A DNA stretch of 64,000 nucleotides from the NCBI GenBank assembly GCA_039621445.1, contig CP154956.1, positions 47,845,291-47,909,290 on the forward strand. Direction: 5' to 3'. Source of the DNA: Euglena gracilis (lineage: Eukaryota > Euglenida > Euglenophyceae > Euglenales). Within the stretch, counting starts at the first letter, position 1; every line of letters starts with the position of its first letter. The notes beneath the pieces were generated by a model. The model had not been told where the DNA came from. It worked only from the letters and a program-made list of their open reading frames with translations, and ran no database searches. This document shows positions 23,473-34,385 of this stretch, one piece after another. Made by a program: the position numbers and the translations under genes.

Positions 23473-23515
<43 letters not shown>

Positions 23516-23552
23516 TATACATATGCATACGCATATACATATACATATACAC

Positions 23553-23625
<73 letters not shown>

Positions 23626-23769
23626 CACATACACATACACATACACATACACGTACACATGCACATACACGTGCACATACACATACATATATACATATAC
23701 ATATACACATCCATATCCATGTACACATACATAGACATGGACATGCGCAAACACATGCACACACATATA
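22563..23769. repeat. (CATATA)n-type microsatellite, about 0.8 kb, split by an insert
   Basis: Variants of ACATATACAT fill 22563-22841 and 23253-23769 on the same strand. The intervening 22842-23252 is an inverted-repeat element. The array produces long His/Ile and Tyr/Met frames in all six frames, which are not genes. A TIR element starts right at the end of the array (23770). Confidence 0.9.
22842..23252. mobile_element. CAGGGWTGTAGTATC inverted-repeat element
   Basis: The left end CAGGGATGTAGTATC and right end GATACTACAACCCTG are inverted repeats, and imperfect pairing continues about 100 bp inward (GGTTGGGATTAGCTGGCC against GGCCGGCCAGTCCCAACC). The CAG...CTG ends and size fit a hAT-like MITE. 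An 8-bp GCATATAC occurs 2 bp outside each end (22832-22839, 23255-23262), but the flanks are microsatellite, so this duplication proves little. Confidence 0.6.
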
Positions 23770-24203
23770 CAGTAGGGGAACTAAATAGTGGGACACCTGA
23801 GAATTTTGTGGAAAATGGTAATTTTTGCCCAAATTGGTCGGCATGTCGAGGCCATCGCCCCATCAGCCCACGTTGACAGGGGTTGCTAACTTATATTGTT
23901 CAAAGTTGGGGTCCAATGCCACTCACTACAGTGTGAGCCGTCTCGTCCCCTTACCTGAGGCTGGGTTCGCTTCGCAGTCCAAAAGTGGTCAGAAAATGGA
24001 AAAAACCTGCTCGAATGGGATTGGCCTGAATTTTGCGCGGCATGCTGCAGCAGAGCTGGCTGGGGCACTGTTGCGTGGGGCAGGACCATGGCAATGTGCA
24101 CACACCATCACCATATCCCATGGGCTGGCAGAGGCTTTGGAGCTGGGGGTTGGGTATGACCCCATAAAATTCTCAGGTGTCCCACTATTTAGTTCCCCTA
24201 CTG
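23770..24203. mobile_element. TIR element with 38-bp perfect ends (CAGTAGGGGAACTAAATAGT)
   Basis: The first 38 bases and the reverse complement of the last 38 are identical, with pairing continuing past one mismatch. Flanks are ATATA and TGGCC. No 8-bp duplication exists, and a TA duplication would require one change. The 434-bp size and CAGTAGGGG ends fit a Tc1/mariner-type or hAT-type MITE. An open plus frame crosses the element (23825-24217) but shows no known domain. Confidence 0.8.
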
Positions 24204-24464
24204 TGGCCAGAATTTAGGCAAACTATTTTATATTTTGCCTATATTCACAAAGAATTTGATAAACATTTTTATAGACATAGACATATGCGAGGGCAGGGAC
24301 ATACCCGTCGAAAAAGACACATAGGCAAAAACATACACATTGCACACACATTAACTGTGTGCATATATTTGGATATTGTGCATGAAAATGAATAAATGAG
24401 GAGTTATGATACGAAGAATGAACAATATATATGTCTGATCTTCTGTCCAGAGTGACCCACCGCC

Positions 24465-24565
24465 GTGGACATACACACTGCGTGTGCACTTACGTGCGAT
24501 TGAGTCCTGGATGAGATTGAGAACCCAGGCACAGAGGTGATGCTTCACCAAAGTGTTGTGTGCAA
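24465..24565. repeat. Dispersed repeat, pair with 6605-6720
   Basis: This is the second copy of the TGGACATACACACTGC...AGGTGATGCTTCAC repeat described at 6605. Confidence 0.45.
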
Positions 24566-25417
24566 GTTTCATACACTCATAAATTTTAGAAAGAAGAAGA
24601 GGCAAAGGAGGAGGAGGCAGCACACATCCTGCTCGGTTGAAATTGACAGTAGGATCGCACTTCACATGGGCAAAATTTGGTGCACCCTTTTAAATGAAGC
24701 AACCCTGGCTCCTAACACTCAGCTCCTCGCGAGTGCGAGTCTGTTGACCTTCGTGGATGATTATTACTGTTTCTGCCTCTTTTTTTTGTGTGTGCGTGGG
24801 TGTGGGTGTGGGTGGGTGGGTGGGTGGGTGGGTGGTGGGTCACCATTCATTGGCCTGGGGGCCAATGTATCCCAACATTGGGGGCAGGACTCTTTGCGTG
24901 ACCTGTGGCGGACTACGACCCTCTGACCCGGCGGCATCCCTAGTCGACCGCTGGCCAGCGGAGCCTGCTGCAGATTGCTGGCCAGGCTCCCAGTGTGGGT
25001 GTTGGGGGGGGATGTGGGTTGGGGGGGGGGGGGGACTGTGCAGTGCAAAAAAACAACAACTACGCTTCAATGGGAAAAAATCAAAATAGGCAAAAGAAAA
25101 TGGTTAGAATGACCAGAAACACCTGAACCGCAACCTTTGGCTTTTTTTGCAGAAATTTTGAAGCAAACGGCGGTCAGGATGAAAGCTCGGTCAGTGGTCA
25201 TCCACTGAACAAAATTGGCCTCAAAAATACACCAAAGAAATAACGTGATTGCTGTTATGTCCAAAGTAGTTGGTACATAGACGACATGGGGGAACCAAAG
25301 CTGGTTTGTAACATCTCGACTCATTCTAACACATCAGTGAAATGGACTGGCACATAACGCAAATGAGGAGTAAATTGTCATCATCATTTTCTTTTGGGTG
25401 CTCTGATAGAGGTAATG

Positions 25418-25868
25418 TAACCCCCTCCCCGAATAAAAGCCCCCCCCCCCCCGAATAGTGCCCCCCCCCCCGAATAGAAGCCCCCCCCCCTCGGTTTTCG
25501 ACCAAAATTCCGAATAGTGCCCCCCCCCCCCCGTTTGGTAGTCCCCTGCCCGTGGATCTGTCAATTGGGACGGATGGCACTTTGGTTTCTTCAGGCATTG
25601 GTTTCATGAGGGTTGGGTGATTTTATGTTTCATGATCCAATGCATCCACAAGAGTTACATTTGCAGTAAATTTGACATGGTTTGGAAAGGTAGGACATGT
25701 GGACCCACAAAGAATTTTCTTCGATAATTCTCGGACCCCTGGTTTTCGACCACTTTTCCGAATAGTGCCCCCCCCCCCCCGAATAGAAGCCCCCCCCCTC
25801 GGTTTTCGACCAACGTTCCGAATAGAAGCCCCCGGGGGCTCCTATTCGGGGGGGGGGGGGGTTAGTTA
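25418..25868. repeat. Modular poly(C) element with GAATAGTG/GAATAGAAG spacers
   Basis: C-runs of 9-14 bases alternate with CGAATAGTG, CGAATAGAAG and TCGGTTTTCGACCA. The right end is the inverse (CTATTCGGGGGG...GTTA) of the left end (GTAACCCCC...CGAATA), so the whole may be an inverted-repeat element. About 190 bp of unique sequence (25550-25740) sits in the middle. Confidence 0.6.
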
Positions 25869-25869
25869 A

Positions 25870-27455
25870 ATGCATGATTTGTCCTGTGGAAAAATTTCAG
25901 TGCAGTGATGACCGTGATCAGAAAGTTGGGAAATGAGTTGGGAAAGGATTCGAATGCATGATTTGCCCTGGTTTATGCATTTCTGTGCAGGGAAAATCAT
26001 GGTGAGGGGCAGTCAGGCAATGAATGGTTGGCGACAAATGCATGATTTTTCCTGCTGTGAACAATTCAGCACGTAACATATGCATATCGACACATACCTC
26101 CGCAAAACGAGGAATATAATTTGAGGAAAGTTAAAAGTTGAAGAGCAAGATTGGTAACTACGCTCCTGGTAAACTCACACACGTTTTTTTTGAGTGTGGG
26201 TGTGGGTGTGGATGGGTGAATCACTGTTTCCGCAAGCGATGTATCCTACCCCACTGCTATTTGTCTGTTCCGGCGATTAAAAGCTTTCACTGCAAGCCTC
26301 CAGGAAAGGTCTTGCAGGTAAAGAAAAAAAAGAAATAAACTGCACAGATGGTTGATAGCACAGCACCACTACATCGACCAACAATACACATCCACACACA
26401 TAAAAAAAACAACTCTCAACTGGAAAGAATTATCTCAGCAACACCATCTCAGAAGCATACACACACATAGACAGGAAGGGTGTCAGGGTCTTTCCACCCT
26501 GACAAGCCCACCTCCCAGCCTGGGACAAAACCGCACACAGCCTGACAACAAATGAGCACCATTCGATGTGTGCACACACACTCTCAAATCGGAAGCAGCC
26601 CCCCCCCCCCCCTGCACACACACACGCAGTGTGAACAGGCACAACCTTCCTCTTTCCACAGGGTTTCCACCCAATTGAAACCCAATGGAAAACCAGGATC
26701 AGAGGATGGGAAAGAGTTACAGGGATGTCTGGAAGAAATAATCATTTGGTCAAGAATGCCACACTCTTCATTTGGGGGGGGGGGTCTCATTAACATTTTC
26801 TGGCTTCAGTAAAGCAAAAGAGCCATTGCAAGCACGCATTCCTTTGCTTCTCAAACATCCTCGTGCTTAACTTTGGAGTGACTCTGTGGTTCCCAAATAC
26901 ATCCCATGCACACGTTCTTTCCTAAATGCGCAAATCCCTGGTGTAACCTCTACACAGCCATTTGCAGTTTTTTTGAAGGACGCCTCAAAGAGATTCCTGC
27001 TCACCTGACCCATTGTCATCTGCCATTGTCCATTGTGAAGCACCGGCCTGCAAAGGAGGACAGCCTTGGTGGGTTCTTCAAACACCCATTTCATCCGCTG
27101 ATTGCAGAGCGGACACAGGACTATGGAGACAGCCGTTGGAGAGGCAGGAGAAGGGGCGTCTACCGCACGACAGAAAGCGTCGATGGGGTGAAGGTCACTT
27201 CAAGGACCTTCCAAGAAGGCCACTGGCAGAAATTCGCAAAAGGCAGAGGGCGGGCGTCGGATCGCCCCTGAGGTGTTGGGGGACGTGGCGGGTGGGGGAT
27301 GGAGGGGAGGAGGCAGGCGTTTGGGAGAAGGGGCAGCCCCCTCGTATGACTCGCGGCGATGCAGTGCGGCGCGGCCCCGACACCGCGCGGTGGGGAGAAA
27401 TGCTGGGGGGCGGGAGGGTCGGGGAGGGGGTGATGGAGGTGCGGACGGTTTGCGA
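25870..27455. other. No supportable gene
   Basis: The phrase AATGCATGATTTGTCCTG recurs three times (25870, 25955, 26038) with small changes. A TGGGTGTGGG microsatellite (26195-26215) and C/G runs are present. No exon is supported between here and the stop of the V-ATPase gene at 27461. Confidence 0.3.
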
Positions 27456-27460
27456 GGGGG

Positions 27461-28518
27461 TCACGGGCAGCCCGGGGGGGCCTTGCCGCCCGTGTTGTGC
27501 AGCAGAAGTCCAACGATGAGGCTGAAGAGTCCCAGCGCCTCTGCAAAGATCAAGATCAGCACCATCGCCACGAAAACGCGGTCTTGCTTGCCGTACGCCC
27601 GTACACAGGCATCTCCAACAACACCGATCGCGAGACCTGCAGGATGGAACACAACACATGCCGAAGAGAGTCCAAGCTAGACGCTCTGGGTACGCTTTAA
27701 TAGAAACAGCAACACCATTCAGACATCATCCCACAACTTCCCCATCTGAGAGAACGACACACTTCTCACCCACATTGCTGTCTTGCACTGGTCAAACCTG
27801 AGGCCAAGCAGCCGAACCCGACCGATGCCCCGGCGGCCAGGTCCAGCATGCCGGCGAAGAGGGAATACTTTTGCGCGTCGATGCTCAGGGCGATGATCCC
27901 CAGCAGAGGCCGCCCCGGCACCACTTTGAACCGGGGGGAGAGGGAAGGGCAGCCTCTGGCCAGGCTGGTCACGAAGCCGTACACCGCCAGCAGCTCCGAC
28001 ATAATGACGGGCGTCGTGCCGCGAAAAAGCCTGCGGACGCCAGGGAATCAACGGCAGTCACTAAATAGACCAACCGCGCCCCAACCTTTCCACCGCCATA
28101 GCACCACCAGCACCGACGTTGTGGATTGTGCCCAAGGGTCAAGATGAACCCCGCGCTGGCTTGGGTTAGTCTGCCCAGGATGAGGGCCTGGGGAACCCGT
28201 CAGGGGAGCTATACTTGGCGGGGGAGCGGACGCCGAGGTGGGCCACGCCGGTGCCGGACTTGGCGATGCCGAAGGCCGCCCCGGCGATGGCGCCCGCGGT
28301 GGAGAGGGTGCCGCCCGCCGCGCCGAAGAGGGCGGCGCCCGTAGCGGGGCAGTACGCGTGCCAGTCCCACTGCGCCGCCCGCACCCTGCGGTGCAGGCAG
28401 GACGGTCTGCCTGTCCGGGTCCACCCCTGCCCCCCCCCCCCCCCCACGCTGATGTGGCCGCGGTCTGCTTGTTGCCACAAAACAGCCGGAGGCGATACAT
28501 TAGCTGCATTGAGCGCAT
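27461..28518 (-). CDS. V-type H+-ATPase proteolipid subunit c, copy 1
   Basis: This is the rotor-ring proteolipid of the V0 sector, which carries protons across endomembranes. Exons 28499-28518, 28215-28385, 27798-28030 and 27461-27636 have GT/AG borders and matching phases, totalling 600 bp (199 codons plus stop). Family sequence is clear: [62 protein letters not shown]. The proton-binding Glu of helix 4 is present in [18 protein letters not shown]. The protein is longer than the usual 155-165 residues: about 25 extra residues follow YGFVTSL and a few are added near the N-terminus. The start was chosen because only the ATG at 28518 joins in phase to exon 2. Intron 1 is 113 bp and contains a C-run. 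It lies 158 bp downstream of the second copy, in tandem. Confidence 0.9.
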
Positions 28519-28676
28519 TCCTCTTATATGGCAACGTCAAATCTGCGTCAGCCTTCCTGGCCCAAAACCCCTCTGGACTGTAACGAGGCCACTCGGCAAT
28601 AGTTGTTGAACAAGAGCAAGAAGTTGGTTGGTTGGTTGGAAAAGGTTGGGATGGCAGAAATTGGTTGGGAGAAAAA

Positions 28677-31600
28677 TTAGGAAAAAGCTACATACCGTGG
28701 CCGCTCCCACCGATACGTCACGGCACACAAGCTGCTCGCTGCGTTGTTGTTCAGCAGCATGCCGACGATCATGCCATATAGTCCGATGCCCTCCGCAAAG
28801 ATCAGTGTGATAACCATCGCAGAGAACAACCGGCCTGGGATCGAGCAGTGGTTTCTGGGGGGCCTGATGAGGGGGGGGGGGGTCCGACACTTTTGGGGTT
28901 GGGGCTTTCTTCAGGGCCCCCGGGCCGGATGGAAAAAAGAGCTTGCTGGACCCACCGCTGCACCCAGCGGGTTCCCAAAAAAATGCCCAAAAAAGCCCAA
29001 ATCCAGCTGGGTTGGCATCAGACTTTCATTTAGTGCGCCGCGGCGAAGTCAGCCGCGGCGCAAAAAAAAATTTTCCGCGGCGCACGCGGCGCACAATCGA
29101 ATTTTTGCCGCAGCACACCCGCGGCACACCTGAAATGCTGCCGCAGCGCACCAACAACGCACCCGCGGCGCACCAATGATCTTCCCGCGGCACATGTTTT
29201 TTTGCTGCGGCGCACCTGAAACGCTGCCGCGGCGCATGCGGCGCACAGAAAGAACTCTTCCGCGGCGCACGCGGTCACAAAATTTTTGGTGCCGCGGCGC
29301 ACGTGGCGCAGAAAAAAAATTTTCCGCAACACACTAAATGAAAGTCTGGTTGGCATTTTCAGCCAATTTTTGGAGGTGAAGACCCAAAAACCACCCAAAA
29401 ATGCCATTTTTAGCCATTTTGACCCCCAATTCCAAAATTTCCGGCGCTTCGTGCCAAAGATTTTTTCGGTCCAGCCTGAACTTTACTTCAGCGGACCTCC
29501 GGGGGACTGGCTGGCTGGCTGGACCCCCCTGGGGTAGGGTCCCTCCAGCTTAAGAAAACCCCTGTTCTGGAGGTCATTTTTTTACACAATAAAAATCGAG
29601 CAGACATATGAAGGTAAAATGCCTTTCGGTGGGAAACCCATCGGCTCGACCCAGTTCTGGCCTGGACCCACACCCCACTTCTTAAATAGAAAATCACTTA
29701 AAAAATACATCTGCTCTTGCCACAACGCAATCTAGGCTGGCTGTTTCAGTTTCGGGAAAAAGCCAAAGGGCCTTTTTTGCAAATTTGGAAAGGCCAAAAT
29801 CCAAGAGAAGAATGGTGCAATTGATTTTTGGGTGTTAAATTAAAACTTAATTAAAAAGTAATCATCAAAAAAATGCAATTAAATAAAAAAAATTAAAAAG
29901 AGCGTAAAAAAGGAGCACCTGAAGCTGTGTGGTACTCCTGCGCAGCTGCCGAATCGGAGGACTGCACTGGGCCACCGGACGCTACACCACCGCCGTCCCC
30001 TCCAATCGGGGAACTGGGCTTTGCCTTCCCAACGTACTGCGACTTGCGTAGCAGAGATCCATATGACCTGTTCGGGGCGCGAATGCACATGGCCAGGTAA
30101 CTGTTCAACAAATGGCAGTGACTGTTTTCCATCCCTAATGTGAATCACGATCTTTTTGAGTTGGGCAATTTGCAATATAAGCAAACCTGACGTTGGCTTC
30201 GCCTATTGCCCCAATTGCCAATCCGGCAGCCAGGACCACCGTTGCATGGGAAAGGGGCTGAGCAAATTTGGCCGGGAAAGTTGCCTCTTTGAACATATTT
30301 GTCGCACGAGAAATAAATTCCAAAAGCTGCATCTGCAAAGCATATCATCTTCTTTTGGAAATCGAATCCCTTTCTCTTTTATGTTCTCCGATTCCCTTCC
30401 AAAGAACATTGCCATGTATCACACAAAAAATTGAAGCTCCTTAGGTCACCCTTCCTTAAAAACGTTTTTGAAACGCAATTTTGACACCGCGCCACATTGG
30501 AAAGATGGGCAAGCTTTCGAGGGGAGGCTAATTCAGCAAAATCACAGAAAGATTGGGACTCACAATTCCATGTGTGTGGCATAAACCCCCCCAAAAATAC
30601 CCCCCCCCCCTGGGTCGATCGAGCAAAAAAATCCAAAAATAAGACCTCCCCAGAAAATAACACCCCCCCCCTGACGGCGCGAAGCGCCGAAGATGGTGAA
30701 AATTTTCCCTGAAAAAAATACCAAAAACCCCAATTTCACACACAAAAATGATGGAGTTTCAAAAAAATAGATTTTTGAAGTGCAAAAAAAAACCATGCCA
30801 AATGTCAACTTGCACCAATTTACACATGGCGCGAAGAGCCGAAGAAAAATTTTTAATGCTTTGGGAACCTGAAAAATGATGGTTTTTTTTCGCGCCCAGG
30901 TGGGTCAAGAAAAAATACAAAGATAATACCCCTCCAAAAAATAAGACCCCCCTGGAGGTTTCCAGCAACGGACCCCAAATTAAGACCCGGGCCTTATTTG
31001 GGGGGGGGGGTTCTGGCATTGATTAAAACTTGCCCCACTGCCACAGCAGCTGACCATACAGCCTTGGCCAGACCGGACAGCCCCACTGTCAGCCCCGAGG
31101 CAAGGTCCAGGTAGCCAGCCCAAAAACAGGCTTGCCAAAAGAGATGGTGAGCAAAACATGTCTGGCCTTGGAAGGGGGCAGGGCTGTATGGGAAGGCCTG
31201 GTGGGGGGTGGTCGGACCCCCCCACCCACCAGGGTACCCGCTCAAAGAAAATTCCTTCGGCGCCGAAAGAAAACTTTGACCTAAGAATCGGTGCCCCCGG
31301 AAATACAGCAAGGCTTGGTGGGGGGGGTCGCCCCCTCCCCCCCACCACCAGGGGGGGGGGGGGGTGATCAACTCCCCCCACCCACCACCATAGGGTTGTA
31401 GAGATTCCCATTCAGCCCTGAAGGGGGAGCTGGAGGGAGTGCCCAGGGAAGACTTTCTTAGGGCTGTCATTTTAGGGTCGAAAACGGACCAGGCTTGGGG
31501 TTCTCTTGAGTGGAGTCTTCCTCGATGGCTTTTTCCCCCGCTCGAATATTGCGATTTGAGTGTTTCTGTTTGGTTTTCAGCTCCAGCCAGTGTTGGCCGC

Positions 31601-34115
31601 CAGTCCCCCACCCCAAGTCCAAAAATCCAAGCATGAGGAAACACCTCATTCGGATCCCGCACCTTTGGACTTCAAGGACCCCCTTTTTTTGAAAAGGCCT
31701 GTCCAGGAGGAGTACTGCGACACATCGAGGTTCTTCACGATGTTGAGGGAGGAGATGAAGCCGTAGATGGCGAGCAGCTCTAGAGTGACGAGAGGACAAC
31801 TGAACGGGAGGAGATCAGAAGAGGAGGGGGCCCAACTTTCTCCGTTCAGCTGTTGTGTACTAATTCAGGGATTTGTGCTGATGGCCAGACTATTTCTGAT
31901 ACGTAAAAGGATTTAGACCTATTTCTGATACCTAAAAGGATTTAGTTTTTCACTTTCCTTACACAAAACAGCAATACACGTCTTAAAATACAATTTTGCG
32001 GTATTTTGCAATAATTTGCAAATTTTTTGCAAAAATTTGCAGAAATCGGCAGAATATCGCAAAAAAAGTTCTGAAGGATGGTGCAAGTGCCTGGGTCAAA
32101 GCTTGATTTTATTTGTTGGCCACTGTGAGCCTTTTTTGGGCTCAAATGAAAACAACTTTGGGCCACTGTCCATGTTTGTCCATTTTGGCCAGTTGTGAAT
32201 ATTTTTTTCCCGCCATTGGCTGATTCAGTCATCACTGACCATTTGGGCCATTCTGACCCAAATTTGGAATGAAGGTACCATTTTTGTCTTGCTTCTGCAG
32301 TCCTCCTTGGTTTCCTTTTTTTCCATCCACTTTTTTACCCATCCATCCAAACATATCCTCTTGTTCGGCCCGTCCTGTTTCAGACACCAGAAGAAAGATT
32401 TCATCAGCTCGCAATTTGTCCCAATCATCTTGACCATTTGCCAGCACTCATCCTCGTCTGGCCTCTGGGACAACTCAATATTGTGTGCAGCTTTTGCTTA
32501 AAGACCCCTGGGGGGTCGGGTCCACTGGCTGGCCATTTTGCCACACACGGGAAAAAGCCACTAGCCGGACGCCCTTCCCCCCCCCCCGGGGGTAGGGGCA
32601 CCCCCGACTGGAAAAAATTCTCCAGCCTGCGCGCTGAGGTGGAAATGAGGTTTGTAATGTGTTCTTTTGGCTGATTTTGCTCCAAAAAAAATCCCAAAAA
32701 TGGCCCCAAAAATGGGCATTTTGGCAAGTTTTGGTGGTCCAAAAATTTTCCAGTTGTTCGTGGTTTAGGAAAATCCTCAAATTCATGCTCATGATTATTT
32801 TTTTGTGATTATTTGTGGCATGGGAATCCCTGAATTTCAGCCACTGATTGCACTTTGTTTCCGTCGATATATACCCCTGAATAAACCATGGATAGGATAT
32901 GGTTTCTCTTAAAACTGCATTTCTGAGTTCCATCATAATGGTGGAGTTTATGCAAGAGAGAAAATTATAAACTGACTGGTGGTTTCTTCCAGGGCGTTGC
33001 TAAAGGATCCACCAGGGGAGTCCAGTTCACAGGCTAGAAAATTTGAGCTGGCTGGAAAAAGGCTGCTGGCTGACGTCCCCTCCTCCCATGGGGGTCCCAG
33101 GGCTGGACCCAGGCCCAACCCAGGTCGAACTGGGTGCCAAAAAATCGACATTGCAAAATGTCCAAAACAAACTGCAATTGTGCCAAAAAGATGGATTTTT
33201 GACCCCAAATTGGCCCTGACCAGCCCAAATCCGACCCATTGTTACCCGTGTTTAACGGATTTTTGACCCTGGGACCCCCCTCCCCCTCCCCCGGGGGGCC
33301 CACCCAGGGGGTGGGTGGGTGCCGACCTCTCCCCCCCCTCCCCCCCCGGTCTTAAAAAAACCCCTGCCCCGGACCCCCGGGGGTTTTATTTACTTCCAGC
33401 TTCCCGAAGGGCGGCTGGACAATAACAGATTTTTCCCTGTCGGGACCCACCCACTTTTGCCCGAAAATGGCCAGAAATGCTCAAAATGGCACCTTTTTCA
33501 AAATTTTCGGCACCAAAGGCGCCGAAAAAGATATACCCACCAGTCCCTACCCCCCCCCCAGGGGGGAGGGGTCCAAGGGACCCACCCACCCTACCCCCCC
33601 CCCTGGGAGGGGGTGGGGTCCAAGACTAAAAAAAAACCGCCTGGTCCGGGGCTGGAAAAAGGCTGCTGGCTGGCTGGCTGGCTGGACCCCGGAGGGAGAA
33701 TCAAATTTTCTTAAGCGACACCCTGGTTCCTTCATTGTATTCAAATAATTTTATCAGCAATACATCGGAAATCGATTTGTGGCGGAGCAAATACACACAT
33801 GCAGAGGAAAACTCACCCAGACAAATTGCAGACCCACCCACACCCACATCCACACCCACATACACATCCACACCACAGCCACCCACCCACCCACCCACCC
33901 ACCCACACACACCGGCCATGACAACAGGGATCATGCCACGCAGGATGGAGGACGGTGCAAGTCGGGCCAAATGGAGCACGCCCATGCACGACTTCGCCAT
34001 CCCATAAGCCGCTCCGAGCGTGCTGAAAGTCATAGCGGCCGCCATTCCTGCAGAAGTGGGCATCGTCGCCCATGAAGCAGAAGACAATGCCCAGCAGCGA
34101 ACCACAGCATTCCAT
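28677..34115 (-). CDS. V-type H+-ATPase proteolipid subunit c, copy 2
   Basis: Six exons, 34070-34115, 33913-34047, 31716-31779, 31060-31183, 30187-30257 and 28677-28854, total 618 bp (205 codons plus stop), and every junction keeps phase. Family hallmarks: MTFSTLGAAYGMAKSCMGVL, IPVVMAELLAIYGFISSL, AGYLDLASGLTVGLSGLA, AGLAIGAIGEANVR, and VITLIFAEGIGLYGMIVGML with the essential helix-4 Glu. Helix 1 matches the family only if a 22-bp GC...AG segment (34048-34069) is spliced out. Exon 4 begins in the end of a CAGGGC element, adding about 18 residues not found in other c subunits; exon 5 also starts earlier than the family would predict. A GTATGT donor-like site near the stop could lead to another 3' exon. 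Introns of 2.1 kb, 0.5 kb, 0.8 kb and 1.3 kb are full of repeats. Confidence 0.85.
29019..29348. mobile_element. hAT-like MITE, CAGACTTTCATTTAGTG ends, CCGCGGCGCAC repeats inside
   Basis: The 17-bp ends CAGACTTTCATTTAGTG and CACTAAATGAAAGTCTG are exact inverted repeats. They are flanked by an exact 8-bp duplication GTTGGCAT (29011-29018 and 29349-29356). The interior is about ten copies of CCGCGGCGCAC-like words separated by A/T-rich spacers (AAAAAAATTTTCC). It is inserted into a copy of the GCTGGAAAAA dispersed repeat; the related copy near 8950-9010 shows the uninterrupted site. It lies in the last intron of V-ATPase c copy 2. Confidence 0.9.
30570..31015. repeat. Dispersed element of AATAAGACCCCC type
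   Basis: ACCCCC runs joined to AATAAGA/AATAATA words, GACGGCGCGAAGCGCCGAAGA, and a final GCCTTATTTGGGGGGGG that inverts the left-end type. A related copy at 34755-35040 shares GGATGGTGAAAA, TTTCCA.CAA.G.ACCCCA and AATTAGACC-like words. No ORF is present. Confidence 0.45.
31179..31419 (-). mobile_element. CAGGGC-family element supplying acceptor of V-ATPase c copy 2 exon 4
   Basis: The left end CAGGGCTGTATGGGAAGGCC and right end GATTCCCATTCAGCCCT(G) are inverted repeats. AAGGGGG directly abuts both ends (31172-31178, 31421-31427), an apparent 7-8 bp duplication. Inside: GGTGGGGGG / CCCCCCCACC blocks and TTCGGCGCCGAAAG. In gene direction the element ends CCTTCCCATACAG then CCCTG, and exon 31060-31183 starts right after that CAG in the correct phase. 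Confidence 0.72.
33010..33310. repeat. Dispersed repeat, copy of 4226-4560
   Basis: This copy is collinear with 4226-4560 over about 250 bp. It is followed by C/G-rich low-complexity sequence and a further relative with GGCTGGCTGGCTGGCTGGAC at 33660-33687. It lies in the second intron (after exon 33913-34047) of V-ATPase c copy 2. Confidence 0.6.
33834..33911. repeat. (CCCACA)n / (CCCAC)n microsatellite at an exon border
   Basis: The array directly follows the donor of exon 33913-34047 (gene direction GTGTGTGTGGGTGGG...). The splice donor is therefore the first unit of the microsatellite. Confidence 0.8.
34048..34069 (-). other. Candidate 22-bp micro-intron (GC...AG) in V-ATPase c copy 2
   Basis: In gene direction the segment starts GCGACG and ends TTCTGCAG. 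Without removal, FCFMG and MAAAMTFSTLGAAYG lie in different frames; removing exactly these 22 bases joins them at the family's spacing (FMG, then 15 residues to YG). Alternatively this is a 22-bp insertion or assembly error in a damaged gene. Confidence 0.6.
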
Positions 34116-34385
34116 GCAGTGCCCCTCTGAATGCTGAATGCGTTGTGTATGGCTTGCACGAAAAGGAGCACCTTTGCGCTGAGTTCTGACATTGGGGGGA
34201 AAACCACCCAGAAGTGGGGACCGTCCAAAAGGCCGACACACCCAGAGCTCCCATGGCGGCGGCCCTCGGTGCATTCTGCGCACAGGACGGCTTGCCGCCG
34301 GCAGGCACCTATAGTCAAGCCTCAAAATTCCTTCTCAATTACCCAAAATAGCCCAAAATTGCATTTTAGGCCATATCTGCCCATT

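Noticed and set aside
22549-23876. Long frames (up to 298 codons) rich in His/Ile, Tyr/Met or Val/Tyr
   Set aside because: They are translations of the CATATA-type microsatellite in every frame, and include the element ends.
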